DNA of 64,000 bases from Stereum hirsutum FP-91666 SS1 (taxonomy: Eukaryota; Basidiomycota; Agaricomycetes; Russulales; Stereaceae), in contig NW_006763136.1 in the NCBI RefSeq assembly GCF_000264905.1, positions 1,343,485-1,407,484 of the forward strand, written 5' to 3'. The notes under the pieces were generated by a model that saw only the letters and a list, made by a program, of their open reading frames with translations, was not told where the DNA came from and searched no databases. Position numbers and translations under genes: made by a program. Below, piece by piece: positions 47,660-59,505 of the stretch. The first letter of the stretch is position 1; the number at the start of each line of letters is the position of its first letter.

Positions 47660-50474
47660 TTAAACACTAACATTTTGTTCCCTACCTCTTCCCCTAGCAC
47701 CAGTTCCTCTGCTTCCACGCCCTCCTCTCCCATCACGCTCAGCACCGCTTCCGCGTCCACCTCTACTTCCGCGTCCACCTCTACTTCCGCGTCCACCTCT
47801 ACTCCCACGTCCACCTCTGCCTCGTCCCCCACGTCCGCCCCTTTCTACTCTGCCTCTTCCATTCCCTCGTCCTCTGCCTTGCTCTACGGCCAACCGCGGT
47901 CGCTTTGATGATGATGTATCTCCTTGGGTAGTGCCGCTGCGTTTTGGTCGTGGAGTGATGGTACCACTGGTCGTGGGAGAGGGGGAGGTGGTGGACGCGT
48001 CCTCATCAGCAATGATACGATCCGCTTCTGTGCGCTTCAGGAGGACTGCCATGAGTAATCGAGGAGCTACCTCATCCCAATAGTAAATCTGCACAATGTT
48101 TTCCAGATCTTCGAGCTCTTCAATAGCGTTTGCTTTGCTCGCAATGGCAAGGAGATCCGCATCGCTTATGAGACCCCGTGGACCCATATCCACAAACACC
48201 GACCTCCATTCAGTCTCCCACATGAGTAACCTCCACGATACCAGCTCTTTGAAGATGACCCCGGCTTTGCGTGTATCGGTACTTGGTTTTGGAGTTCGTG
48301 TGGGTAAAGTAGGGTCAAGCATGATGAAATGAAACTCTTGGAATGGTACGAGAGATGGATGGCAGGTGGAACAGCAACGTCGCGGAAGGACTGAGGGCTC
48401 GGGTGTTTGCGTTCGTGCAGGGTTTTCGAGATGATTGTTGATTATGGTTTCGATGCACGTAGTTGTGCCCACGGTGCCGATCATCTCTAATACACCTATA
48501 TCTTGAGTTCCAGGGTCTTCGGGTGTTGTGCCAGCTTGCGGCGTCATGGAATGCTCGACGAACAGGATGATGATGCCTTCGGTAGGTTGATATTCCATTG
48601 GCTGAGTATGTGCGCTCCCCTCAGCCTCAAGTTCATTCGCAAACTCAAACTGAAGATTCGCTTCCGAGTCATCTTGAACTTGAGATGCAGACCCGTTCAT
48701 CTCGACCTCGTCATCCACACTTTCACCCTCAACACCATTATCATCCATCATCTCTTCGCATTCCATGTCCATACCATCCAGACCCTCACTGCCATAGCCT
48801 TCACCAACATCACCGTCACCACTGTTGCTCTCTTCGTCACCATTTCTCTCTTCGCCGCCACCATCACCGCCACCATCACCGCCACCATCACCGCCTCCAC
48901 CATCACCGTCTCTGTCTCCCTCGCCGTCTCCGTCTCCGTCTCCGTGTCCCTCGCCGTCTCCGTCTCCCTCACTTTCACCGTCTCCCTCGCTTTCACCGCC
49001 TCCCTCGCCCTCATCATCTATACCGACATCCCTGCCTGCCTCCGCTCGACCACTGTCTTCTAGTACCCCAGGCAGCCTCTTGTGGCGCCACAACCTTCCT
49101 TTACGTTGCTCGAACTCGCATATCGTGAGATCTCGAGACATCCACTGGACCACGAGACGGACTCCTGTGAAGTCTATCCCCGTGCTTATCTTAGCAGTCC
49201 CAAGCAAGATACGAACTTTGCCCTCCCGAAAGTCTTTCAAGACCAGGCGTTCATGTGCATCACTGAGACCAGCATGGACGATATCCACGGTGGTTTCGGG
49301 TAGGCCAAGAGCAGCGAGACGAGACTTGAACCACCAGAACATGGATGTGAGACGGTCGATGTTGTCGGAGTAGATTAGGGTTGGCTCGGGCAGAGAGGGT
49401 CGATGTGTAGGAAGGAGGAATGCGAGATCGTGGAAAGTGGATGCATCGTATCGCATAGGAACAACAGCGGTAGCCAATTCGGGACGAAAATTTCCAAGAT
49501 TGAAGAAGCGGTACCCAGGCTGAAGGCCGGCATAAAGCTCGAGATCCTGTCGATATGTGGCGGGAAGTGTGGCGGACATACAGACGAGTGGAATGTCGAG
49601 TCCAATGATACGGCGAAACATGTAGAGACGGGTGTACGCATCGCGCCAGGATTTCGAACCGCGAACGAGGTGCGCTTCGTCAACGTAGACAGCTGACAGT
49701 CGATTTTGGAAGTGTTTACAGTGGACAACTGGTGAGAATGTCGGACACTCGAGTTCTTCGGGACAGAGGAAGACGACACGGAAATCGCCTCGTGCAGTAG
49801 CCTCAAGAGTGGAAGGGGAGTTGTTTGTCGAGGTGACGAAGACGGACGAGAGTCCCATCTTTCTTGTTCTGTGCCGTCCTCATAAGTATGATTGTGGCCC
49901 ATGACATAGAGAGAAATACGCACTTCATATCTCCCTCAGTGCCCAGCGACGTATATGGCGTTATCACCAAGGAGATACCTCGAGACTGGACCAGAAGGGG
50001 CAAGATCCAAGCCAGTGATTTCCCAGAGCCAGTCTCGGATATCACGGCGACATCTCCCTTGCGTTCAAGCACGCAGTTCGCCACATCCATCTGCATAGCG
50101 CGAAGATCCCACTGAGGCTCGATTATCGCACTCTGATGTGCGAGTTCATTCCAGCGTGCAGTAGATAGTGGGTCTAGAGGAGAGAGGCGGGGCTCGTTGT
50201 TAAAAGCAAAGGCTTCTCGACGAAGTTGACCTCGGCTGTTGAGGGAGTAGGGTGTGTACGAGACCGCTTGATTCTTCACTTCATAGCCTCCTTTGTAGCG
50301 CTTGACAGAGGATTGAGGTGGAAGAGCGTAAGGTGGAGAAGGAGTTTGCGGGACGGCAGGCAGGCGGCGTGGGACAGGCGTAGCTGGAGACGATAATGTC
50401 GAGTTGGGTGTGCTTGTGACTTTGCGAGAGCGAGATGGGGGCCAGACAGTTGTGCTCTGGTTAGGAGTGTCCAT
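47660..50474 (-). CDS. RecQ-like DEAH helicase with acidic insert and RGG tail
   Basis: Two exons, 49924-50474 and 47660-49868, joined over a 55-nt intron, give 919 residues. A Ser/Pro-rich N-terminus precedes the superfamily-2 core: Walker A SETGSGKSL (147-154), VYVDEAHLV (DEAH, around 247), MSATLP (281), IVHAGLSDAHE, LLGTAKISTGIDF and QRKGRLWRHK (438-447). This is RecQ-like, but no RecQ zinc-binding or HRDC domain follows. Instead there is an Asp/Gly/Glu-rich repeat region, a cysteine-bearing segment (PRRCCSTCHPS), a Leu-rich stretch (LISDADLLAIASKANAIEEL) and an Arg/Gly-rich tail of GRGSRG repeats, typical of nucleic-acid-binding tails. The gene converges on the DUF6589 gene with 119 bp between the stops. 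Likely unwinds DNA during transposition; this is inferred. Confidence 0.82.
47745..47850. repeat. 18-bp tandem repeat coding the helicase RGG tail
   Basis: CGCGTCCACCTCTACTTC is repeated about three times, followed by diverged units (CCCACGTCCACCTCTGCC). On the minus strand it codes RGSRGG units. Confidence 0.8.
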
Positions 50475-50704
50475 CCGAGTAAACACAGTAGAAGATAGAT
50501 ACAATAATATAGGATTATATCCTTCAGTAGTATAGAAACATGGCAGGCGTGCGCGTGAAGAGCAAGACGCGTTGTCGACGAGACGTTCGAAGGCGACGCG
50601 AAAAGAAAGATCGCGACTTGCCCCTGACGCGTCTCGCGTGGCTATCGCGTTGTTATCTGCTCCGACCAGATCCGAGAGTGCTCCGAACGTCCGGATCTGG
50701 GGCC

Positions 50705-50808
50705 CGCGCAGCTGAGAGCCAGGGTCCTTCAAACCCGTTGGCTCTAACCCAGACGGTCAGTGACGGGTTCCCTTTTAGGGTGTCGCTGGCCGGCTGGTAT
50801 GAGACTAA
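50705..50808 (-). repeat. right terminal inverted repeat of the DUF6589 element
   Basis: Inverted copy of 44107-44210 ending CCGGCTGGTATGAGACTAA on the plus strand. Confidence 0.9.
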
Positions 50809-50815
50809 ACCCGCC
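50809..50815. repeat. target-site duplication, right
   Basis: ACCCGCC directly outside the right inverted repeat; same at 44100-44106. Confidence 0.8.
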
Positions 50816-51123
50816 TTTATTCGGATCCAGGGAAGGCAACTGACAGATCCCTCTCACGAGCCTGACGGGGTGAGGCCAAAAGGTGACCTGATTAGTGTCG
50901 TCGACCGTACCTGTGCTCTTTGGCTGTGCTCAATGAAAAATACTCATCCTTGGCATATACAGGTCTATGAGGGCTCAGGATTGAGCGCTACGTGCAAGCC
51001 CGAAGGCGTAGACCCCATGTCCCTTATAACCTTCACTCGAGTTGTCACCCTCTTTGACACCTCCCTTGTCCATCACTACGGTAACCTAGTCCCCTGGCCA
51101 CCGGATCTATATGATCTCTGCCC
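50816..51123. other. upstream region of the Zn2Cys6 regulator, right flank of the transposon
   Basis: Before the insertion this DNA continued directly from 44099. It probably holds promoter elements of the gene at 51124. No gene of its own. The element therefore ends about 315 bp before that start codon. Confidence 0.5.
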
Positions 51124-54100
51124 ATGTCCGCGAACGCAAGTACTCGCTCCGATATGCCCCAAGAGAAAGACCCAGCGTCGACAAAGGCGCGAGAGCAGGC
51201 GACATGGAAACGTGCGAGAGGTGCTATAAGTTGTGCAGAGTGTAGAAGGTCTGTTCACGGCCTTCAACGACCCATTGCCGTCCCCACACCCCTACCGTCC
51301 AATGCTATCTCCCAGACGATTACACGGAGAGCTGGCGCAAGCCGTATCCACCCATCTTCTCTTACTCGTGGCTAACACCGGTCTATCCCTGCAGGCTCAA
51401 GCTAAAATGTGACAGGATTGTACCATGCTCCTCTTGCAGACGACGAGGTTGTGCTCATATCTGTCCCAACGGTACGTGCATAATCTTCGCAGCAAGCAAT
51501 CAGGCTCCTTTGGCTCGCAATACACCGCGAGAACTTGGTCATTGTTGCTATCTTCGTCATGCGTCGCCCGTGTAATCGACGCATCGTCTCTTACGATCTT
51601 GTGTCATCGCTTCGCTCACCATCATCCTGTCAATGTGTTTACCCAAAACGCAATATATCCAATTGTATCCCTCTTTCGGACGTAGCGGTGAACATTGCTG
51701 ATCTTTGGTGCTTCTGTGTTTCTAATTTCTCCAGGCAGCCTCGTCACAGGCCAAGGCACTCGGTAAGCGAACCCCTCCCCTGTTGGACTGCGAGACTTTA
51801 TCAACGGTGCAGTCTCCCGCTCTCCGTGCAGCTTTGTTCTGGCCGACACCGACCGATTACACAACAAAATAACGGAAATGAGCACACGGATACGTCAGCT
51901 CGAGGATGCTCTCGCGCTCTCCCACTTCAACAGTTCTCGAGACCCGCATCCTCTCCTTAGCCGTGAAAACCTCAAAGTCAAGTCAATCATCGACTTGCAC
52001 GCCGCACCCAACGCAGGCCCTCTTGATGGCGAAACGAATGGCGAGGGCGAGGGAGATGGAGACGACACCCCGTCCCTCGATATTTTTGGTACTCTGGCAC
52101 TGAGAGATGACGGCGGCTCGACATTTTATGGGCGTTCTGCAGGTCAGGAGGTATGATCGTCTCACACACTGATACGCTCTCCTTGCGAACGCTGATGGTT
52201 GGTATCGGCAGAGTCTTCTTCTGGTAGGTATCTCCATTGGTTGCGAGCTATTCACACGCAATGCCGCTCACGTTTTTCAATCGTCTCGTCTAGGGAGAAA
52301 GCGACACGCCGGAAGGGAGCCCTGCTGGATTTCAAGACGGCGAGTCGAGTCCATCCATTGCCAACGTCGCTTCTGTGGCGGAGGTAGCCGCTACTGCGGG
52401 AACATCTACCGGCCTTCCTACCCACGTCCTCCAAGTTTCGTCCGCTTTCCCAGATGCATCTGTCAGCATGCCCCGGTACACTCTGGAGGCCTATCTTCCG
52501 CCATACGCACGGGCAGTCGAACTGATTGCGCTCTATCTCGAGATTGGGCCTTGGTTCTTCGGAGCAGTCAAGGAGCGGCAACTGAACGAGGAACTTATTC
52601 CTATGTTCTATCCGCTGGACTGCAGAGCCGAAGATACCTACTCCTCGCCCTCGGCCTCAGGTTCTACGTATTCTGCACAGAGCCCTAGCAACAATTCTGA
52701 CACCCAAGGGCAGACTCCTAACAGTACATCGGCTCAGCCCAGCTCAGCAGCCCAGTCCCCCGCTGCGGCGTTTACTCCCGGTTCAACAGGGGGTGCCTCT
52801 CAATCGACCTCCAGCTCTTCCCTACCGGACCCGACTCCTCACGATCTGTCGCTTCTCTTTATCATCTTCTGCTTCGGGGCTTTGGTAGACGAAAATCTCC
52901 CGGCTGCACCTAATAATCCAGAGGCGGTGCGTTATTTCCTATTGACGAGGGCTGCATTGGCGCTCGACCCGGTTTTGGACAGGGCGCCGGCAGTGAGCAC
53001 AGTCCAGGCGTTGAGCATGATGGCGATCTATAATGGCCTGGTGGCGAATGAGACGAGTATCGAGAGCACGTGGGCGTATTGGGGGCTCGCCGCGAAGTTG
53101 TGTCAGAGTGTGAGTTTATCATCCAACTAACGGCGCGCCTCCATGACTTTGAGATGCTTACCGACCATACCCATACAGATAGGACTCCGTACGTTCTTCC
53201 CTTCGTCTGTCATATAGGAGGTGAAATTGATAGGCTGACGTATTGGTGCACTCGTTCTATCACTGTTGGCTGGCTGCCACAGACCGTGATTGCGCGAGAT
53301 GGAAGCTGTCTCCGGCCGAAGTGCAAAAGCGGAGGGCTTTGTTCTGGGAGCTCTTCATCACTGACTGTTGGCAGGTACGTATCTTTCACTTTTCCCCATC
53401 TCGTTTGATAAGTGTCTGACTCACCCCGAAATATATTTAGAGTCTTGCGACGGGCCGCCTGCCAACTTTCGCGTTAGCCTTTGTGGACTGTGAGCTTCCG
53501 CAGGATACTGAACAGACCTTATCAAATGATGGGAAGCCACAACATTCATGTACGCTTTCCCTCTTTCTCTTTATATCAACTTTCTCCTTCGGGGTATTGA
53601 CTTCCCTTTTATCAGTTCCGTACTGGAAAGCTTTGTTCGGCAAACAGTGCGTCTCTGCCGTCGTCACAGGCATTTTCACAGCGCGTCCGCCAAAGTACTC
53701 CGTCATCGTCGAGGTCGACAGACAGGTGCGGGACCTGGACTTGCCACAATATGCCGTCGATCCACCGCCGAGGGGTGCGGGTCTGAGTGTGACGATGCAA
53801 CATTACATGCCCATCAACTATTTCCACTTCAGTATGTCTCCTTCCCTCCTTCCTTCCCTCCTTCCTTTCATCCCGCTGACTTTGGACGTTCAATGTTGCA
53901 TTCGTGAAGCGCTCATATACACCCACCGCACGTTCTTTGCCCAAGGGCTCTGCGACCAACCGCTCGACCCACTGAAGTCGCAGTATGCGCCGAGTATCCT
54001 GGCGGGGTATAGGAGCTCTTGTGATTTATTGTTGTTGTTGAGGGAGCAGTTCACGTTGTTTCCGGCGAGGATAGCGAGGTTCTGGGTGTTGTGGACGCAT

Positions 54101-56753
54101 GCGTTTTCAGCGTCGGTGAGTCTTGACCTCATGCCGTTGATCTATTTTCCTTGGGACTTCTAGTCTAGGATATATTGAATACTGCTGGATATATGGAACG
54201 ATGCTGACGGGACAGCTCTTTGGTTGGTTAGGTCATGCTCGCGCTGATCCCCGTCCGCGCACCACAGTCGAAACTGGCACATACGGCACTTATGGAACTC
54301 AAGCTCGCCTCTGATCTCTTCGAGGAAGCCGCCCCGTACGGTGGGCGTGCGGGGAAGATGTTGGTACGTATCGATTGCTCGGTTCCGCGGAGGGCTCTAA
54401 CTCATAACCATCACTGACCGTGCTTTTACCTTTCCAGCCAGTCGTCAAGCGACACCTCTCGAAAGCGTACAATTCCTTCCAGACCGCCCGTTCGCAGCTG
54501 TCCAAGACGCCCGAGGGGATCTTTGCGCATCCCGACCGGGACGAATTTTCGATGTTCTCTGGGGTTACGCATACGGTCAATACGCGTACGAAGATGCAGC
54601 CTCCGCGGCTCAAGATTACTGGGAAGAGTTCGTCGACACCTGCATCTACGTCGGGAGGTTCAGGTTCGGCGCATGGATCGCAGACTGGGACGCCGAGTAC
54701 GACTATGCATACGCCTGATATGGAGCACCCTGAGGCACAATCACAATCGCAGCAAGGACAAGGACATAATCAGCTTCGGGCTCAGAGCCAAGGTCATTCA
54801 AGTCATAGTCAAAGCCCGAGTATGGATACCGATAGTGCTCAAGGCCAGGCAGCGGAGCCATCGCACGTACAGAATCAAGCTCATACTCAAGCTCATCAGC
54901 ATCCGTACGACGGAGACTACGCTCGTACCCAATCTGAATCTCAGGACCAACAACAAATCCTCCAGTACCCCGAATATCCCGAACAACACGCCATGGTCGT
55001 CGAGCCGCCAGTGGTGGCGTGGGGCCAGGCGCATCTGCATGCGTCGCTCGTCGACCAGCTCGCGACGTTCGATCGGACGCTGGATGCGCAGATTAGTAGT
55101 GGGGTGGCGCAGCCGGGGGTGTGGCAGGGTATGCCGGCTGTTATTTATGGTCATGGTCATGGTGGAGGCGGAGGAGGCGGAGGTGGACATGGAGACGGTG
55201 GTAGGATGGAGATGATTTCGTCGGTGGATCAGCATCGTCAACATCCTGGGGAGGGCGAGGCCGGTGGTCACGGTCAGGTTCCGTCGCACCCGCATGCGGC
55301 ACCCATGCAGCACGTACCGGCTCAGGCGCAGGCTTTGGTGCCACACCCACATCAATCGCATGCACTCTATGACCCACGGCAACAGCACCAGGTTCACTCG
55401 ACGTATGGGAGTGGTGTCGAACACGGAGCGCCGTCTGGAATCCCGTCGTCGTATTCCGCCCATTATGACCACCATCCTCAGCATCCTCAACATCCTCACA
55501 CTCAAGACAGACAGGGCTACACTCAACGCCAGTATCCTTCGACTACTTCCTACTCTACTTCTTCTTACGACGCCGAAAGTTCACAGTCTTCGACTACTTC
55601 CTACTCTACTTCTTCTTACGACGCCGGGCGTTCACATTCTTCGACTACTTCCTTCTCCGCTTCTTCTTACGACGCCGGACCTTCACATTCACATGTGAGG
55701 ATGAGCGAGAATTTGAGTCTGACGGAGGCGTGGAGTGTGTTTATGAGTCAGAGTTTGGACGTGCCTACGCCCAATATGGGCACGAACATGCAACAACCTT
55801 CGAGGCTTAGGATCACTGGGAAAAGCTATCCGACACCTGGATCATTTTCAGGCTGGTCGGCGCATGGGTCGCAGGCCAGGATGTCGAGCACGCACCCGCC
55901 TAATTCGAAGGAATCTTCAACACCTCACCCACGACAACCGCAACAAGCGACTGAAGCTCAGAGATCTAGTAGCCACGACCATAATTTGAAAAAGGAAGCC
56001 GAGAATGCAAACCAAGATCAAGTGGTAGAGCACGTACACATACAGAATCAGATTGGGATTTATTCTCAGGTCGAAGAACAACAACAGCACCAGCAACTGT
56101 ACGTCGGAGAATATGCCCACGGTCAGGAGCAGGCACCACAAAGTTATCCCGAGCAGCACGCCATGGCAGTCGAGACATCGACTGAGGCATTGGATCAGGC
56201 TCACCTGCGTAAGTCACCTATAGACCAGCTATCGACGCAACTGATAGACTACTTCCCTGACCTTGAAACTTGGCTCCTGCCCGCTCTCAATCATTCAGAC
56301 TACGGATCAAACGATGATGACGTATTTGACCATATTGCGCCTTTAGAACAGAAAGCTAGTCCTTCGCCCTCCGCTGTACTGCCTTCGCCTTTGTCAAATC
56401 AGACACGATCCGGAACCCAGTATTCCGACGGTTTCTGCATGGACGCTTTTGTTTCGTATATAGTCAGTCTTCTGAATTCATCTATGGTCATGTTTGGTAG
56501 CTCAATTTTCACTCACTTGGCTTTGTATTTGGATCAGCATCCCGCCGCCGAATCCGTCCCTCAAGGCACCAGTTCATCGGAAAACAACATAGCGGTCTTA
56601 GCGCCAGATGAACCTGACGCCAGGGCTTCGGAATACAATCTGGTCCATGACGATATCCCATCTGTAGATGACCAAATCGAGACTGCAGGGCAGACATTCA
56701 TGATATACTGCTCCGGTGGAGAACCGTCTACCAACCCAACATCTACCTCGTGA
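51124..56753 (+). CDS. Zn2Cys6 fungal-type transcription factor (xylanolytic-regulator-like) with long Gln/His-rich tail
   Basis: Nuclear activator or repressor. Exons with consistent phases: 51124-51248, 51395-51471, 51735-51762, 51832-52150, then 52294 onward, with a likely 12-nt exon at 52212-52223 (SLLL). The zinc cluster is CAEC, RRLKLKC, DRIVPC, SSC, RRRGCAHIC. A coiled-coil follows (LHNKITEMSTRIRQLEDAL). The Fungal_trans middle domain includes YTLEAYLPPYARAVELIALY, LSLLFIIFCFGALVDENLP, SIGLHRDCARWKLSPAEVQ, RRALFWELFITDCWQSLATG, LPTFALAFVDCELPQD and INYFHF...REALIYTHRTFF. The usual C-terminal element LSLTEAWSVFMSQS is at about 55710-55750. The frame does not stop there: it runs on through a duplicated Gln/His-rich region to 56753 and may splice further. 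Targets unknown; regulation of wall-degrading enzymes is inferred from relatives. Confidence 0.82.
55540..55690 (+). repeat. 51-bp coding tandem repeat x3
   Basis: Three units coding STTSYSTSSYDAESSQS, STTSYSTSSYDAGRSHS and STTSFSASSYDAGPSHS lie in the tail of the transcription factor. Confidence 0.85.
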
Positions 56754-59505
56754 GTGCTGTTCTTTGTATACGTAGGTGCCAATCACAGGACCTCTGATTC
56801 TACTCGGTTTCCTAGCTCCAATAGAGAGAGAGACTACATCTCTACGGAAGACATATCGGCATTGGAGGAGCACTTGTCCGACGGAGGATGTGTCGTTTCT
56901 GTTCATCAACCCCATGAAACGATTGCCTGGTTGGTCACCAATTACGAAGCTCCTTTGCTCAAGACATGCCGCGAGGGCGACATCGGCGGGCCAGTACCGG
57001 TGATGCTGTCTCCTGAAACAGAGGCATTCGCGTTATTTGGGATTGCTGGCCTCCTGCTTGACTCTGCCGCTAGAAAGCTCGCAGATCTTTCTGGCTTTCC
57101 GGTCATAACAAGGCCTAAGGATGACGATCCGAACATCACTTTCAAGGTCTCACAAGAGTGCGCACCATTCACTGAACTTGAATGCCTTATCGGAGCTGAG
57201 TGAGTTGCATTGGTAGGCAGAGAAGCGATTACGGAAATGATAGTGATAATTCATATGATAATGGGCGTGATTGGGACCGGGGACATGGAAGGCAAGTCTA
57301 CTCCGACAACGAAATGGAAAACGACACTGACACCATCTTTACGGGAAATGGGCATCATAGGGGTATTTTGACGAGTCGACAAGATCGTGGCGCGCATGGT
57401 AGCGGCAACAGTGGTTCAGAGCCTGAGGGACTCGATGGTGACCACAACAGGGATGCCACTGGCGATGGCATTAGGGGAAGCTGTGATCGTGAAGATAGTC
57501 GCCGTCAGGGCGAAGATAATGATGACAACGACGACGACAACAATCGCAAAGAAAATCAGAATAGTCATCGGAAAGATAACGATGGTGGCTTTGGCGGCGG
57601 CGGCGGCGATGGTGGTGGCGGAGGTGGCGATGGTGGAGGCGGAGGTGGCGATGGCGATGGTGGTGATGGTGGAGGTGGTGGTGGAGGTGGTGGAGGTGGT
57701 GGAGGTGGTGGAGGTGGAGGAGGTGGCGGAGGAGGTGGCGGCGGAGGAGGTGGCGGTGGAGGAGGTGGCGGAGGCGGTGGAGGGAGTGACGATGGTGATG
57801 GCGATGGCGACGGCGACGGCGACGACTCTAGTAGCCGTGACATTGGCGGCGACAGAACCAGCAGAAAGGGTAACAAGTGGAAGAATGTTTGGCCACAAGA
57901 AGATGATCCTCACGAACTAACTCTGGACGTTCATCTCGTCTCAAAAACCTCTATCGAAACCACCATCCGGGTGCATTCATCTTTCAGGGCGAGTAGCGGT
58001 CCTGAGCTCATATGTAATAAAACGAGACCCTGATGACGTGCACCTTCTTCACAGTTCGGAACCCCGCCTAATGGTGTTACTCCAGGCTCAACAGACTACC
58101 AATACCTCATGGAAGCACGGCCTCGAGGTCATGCTCAAGTCTCTATTCAAGAGTTCGCAGTCAGGACAGACAGCAAGTACCTTCGTATTGATCGTTCATA
58201 CGGAAACATGGTGTTTCTGGGCCCCAAACGTTCATTGTATTGGTCGGAATTGTGAGTCTTATTTCGTATGTTCTGAGCCGCGATCTTGGTACACAGTGAA
58301 CCCTGACCCATCATAATGAAAGCCTCCATCGAGGCCACACTCTACCTCAAGTGATTCAAACACAGAGCATACAACACACTCAACATACAGACCTGTCCCT
58401 AAATGCCAGTCAAACCCCTGGGGCCAGTATTTTATATTCGCGGGCCGAACAGCAAGGAATTTTAAGGGCAGATATCTCGGTATGTCCGTTATATATGTGA
58501 AGATCGGATAAAGTGCTCACAATACCCTTTGTTTACGTGCATAACATGAACAACGCAGCCTATACAAGAATGGATAGTCGAGCAAAAGGATGGCCTCCGA
58601 CGCTCGGCCGCATGTCCTACAAGGTCGATCGAGTCTTGTGATATTGTGTATTCTCGTCATGAGTCGTATGCATCGCGACCCCAGAATCCTATGAAAGTAG
58701 CCTTCGGCTTTTCAATACAGGCAACTACAGTGAGTATATTCCTCGAGAATGGGCTGTATAACCCCTAAAATAACCATACTGACTCAACTTCGTGCTGGTA
58801 ACTATTAGCCTCTTCCACGCATCTCATTCATCTTCCGAAACCAGCTTCATTTGTTCTCTTCGACCTCACAACCGAAGGTGCCATATGTTGGTGTTGTCAT
58901 CGTCACATCAGTGAGTTTCCTACTCTCCGAGCCTCCGTGCATGAAATATTGGTTGTCGAGAATGCTGGCTCATGCAGACTCATTATTACTTATCGGGGCG
59001 CGAAGCAATATGTGGCTGATATCCAGCGTCCACGACGACTGTTGATTGTTGGTAAGGTGCACGCCGATCTCAGGACACCGGAAGACCCTAAAGGTGAGTA
59101 TTCGCTGAAACAAGAAATGCATCGTGTGTCACTAGAAGCCGCAGACCTGGACTTACTTTTTGTTCCTCTCCTGCAGTTAACAGTGTCGATGTCACTGATC
59201 TTCCTGAGAAAGAATCTGGTGTCTCCCTTTCCCTCTCGGAGCACATTCCTCCCCAACCATCATTTCTCGCCAGGTTACGGTCTCCTTTTAATTCCTTTAA
59301 GGACCGTCAGATGGACACGAGCGGACAAATTTCCGAAATGCTCATGCATGAGCGACTCCCGCGCGGCTGGGATGTTACTTATAATGAATGGAGAGAACCT
59401 CTCTACCCCAAGCTTTGCCATCAACTTCAACCTGCAGAGGATCTACCACCTGGCAGCGGAGAACCACCGGCCATTTGTATATTGAGACATGTTCCTGTAC
59501 CATGA
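56754..59505 (+). CDS. Gly/Asp-rich multi-exon protein region, function unknown
   Basis: Probably the 3' part of a gene whose 5' end may be the transcription-factor frame upstream. A 66-nt intron from GTGAGT (56752) to CTAG joins the frames as PTSSSNRERDYISTED. Coding segments: SALEEHLSDGGCVVSVHQPHE, GPVPVMLSPETEAFALFG, then after 57203 an Asp/Asn-rich and poly-Gly stretch. After it come HELTLDVHLVSKTSIETTIR, FGTPPNGVTPGSTDYQYL (58055-58251), LHRGHTLPQVIQTQ, PIQEWIVEQKDGLRRS, PLPRISFIFRNQLH, LIITYRGAKQYVADIQ and LPRGWDVTYNEWREPLYPK up to 59505. I recall similar uncharacterised agaricomycete proteins with a Gly-rich centre and an RGWDV...W end. The frame stops at 57201-57203 (GAE*) before the Gly-rich part. 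A splice there is needed and only a 17-nt intron fits simply, so the gene may be broken. Confidence 0.5.
57592..57790 (+). repeat. GGN microsatellite coding a poly-glycine tract
   Basis: About 200 bp of GGTGGAGGTGGCGGA-type triplets, interrupted early by GAT codons. It codes a long Gly run flanked by (GD)n on the right side (GATGGTGATGGCGATGGCGAC). Confidence 0.9.

Larger units (their letters stand above)
44107..50808. mobile_element. DUF6589 + RecQ-like helicase transposon, 6,702 bp
   Basis: Two inverted repeats, identical over 104 bp (TTAGTCTCATACC... at the left end, inverted at the right end), bound the segment. Both ends are flanked by the direct repeat ACCCGCC (44100-44106 and 50809-50815), a 7-bp target duplication that can be read as up to 9 bp because the repeat ends in TAA. 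Inside are only two genes, convergent and each about 915 codons: a DUF6589-type protein (44672-47540, plus) and a RecQ-like DEAH helicase (47660-50474, minus). Both are open over their full length. The structure is that of a DNA transposon. It contains no transposase of a family I recognise, so DUF6589 is the candidate. Confidence 0.85.

Noticed and set aside
48503..49373. Plus-strand frames rich in Ser, His and Pro
   Set aside because: They are the antisense of the acidic Gly-rich region of the helicase, whose motifs fix the minus strand as coding.
50540..51229. Open frame of 229 codons on the plus strand
   Set aside because: It runs across the right inverted repeat and the target duplication of the transposon into the promoter of the next gene, has no domain features, and the same repeat is read in other frames at the left end.
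57565..57876. Minus-strand poly-proline frame
   Set aside because: Antisense of the GGN microsatellite that codes poly-glycine on the plus strand.
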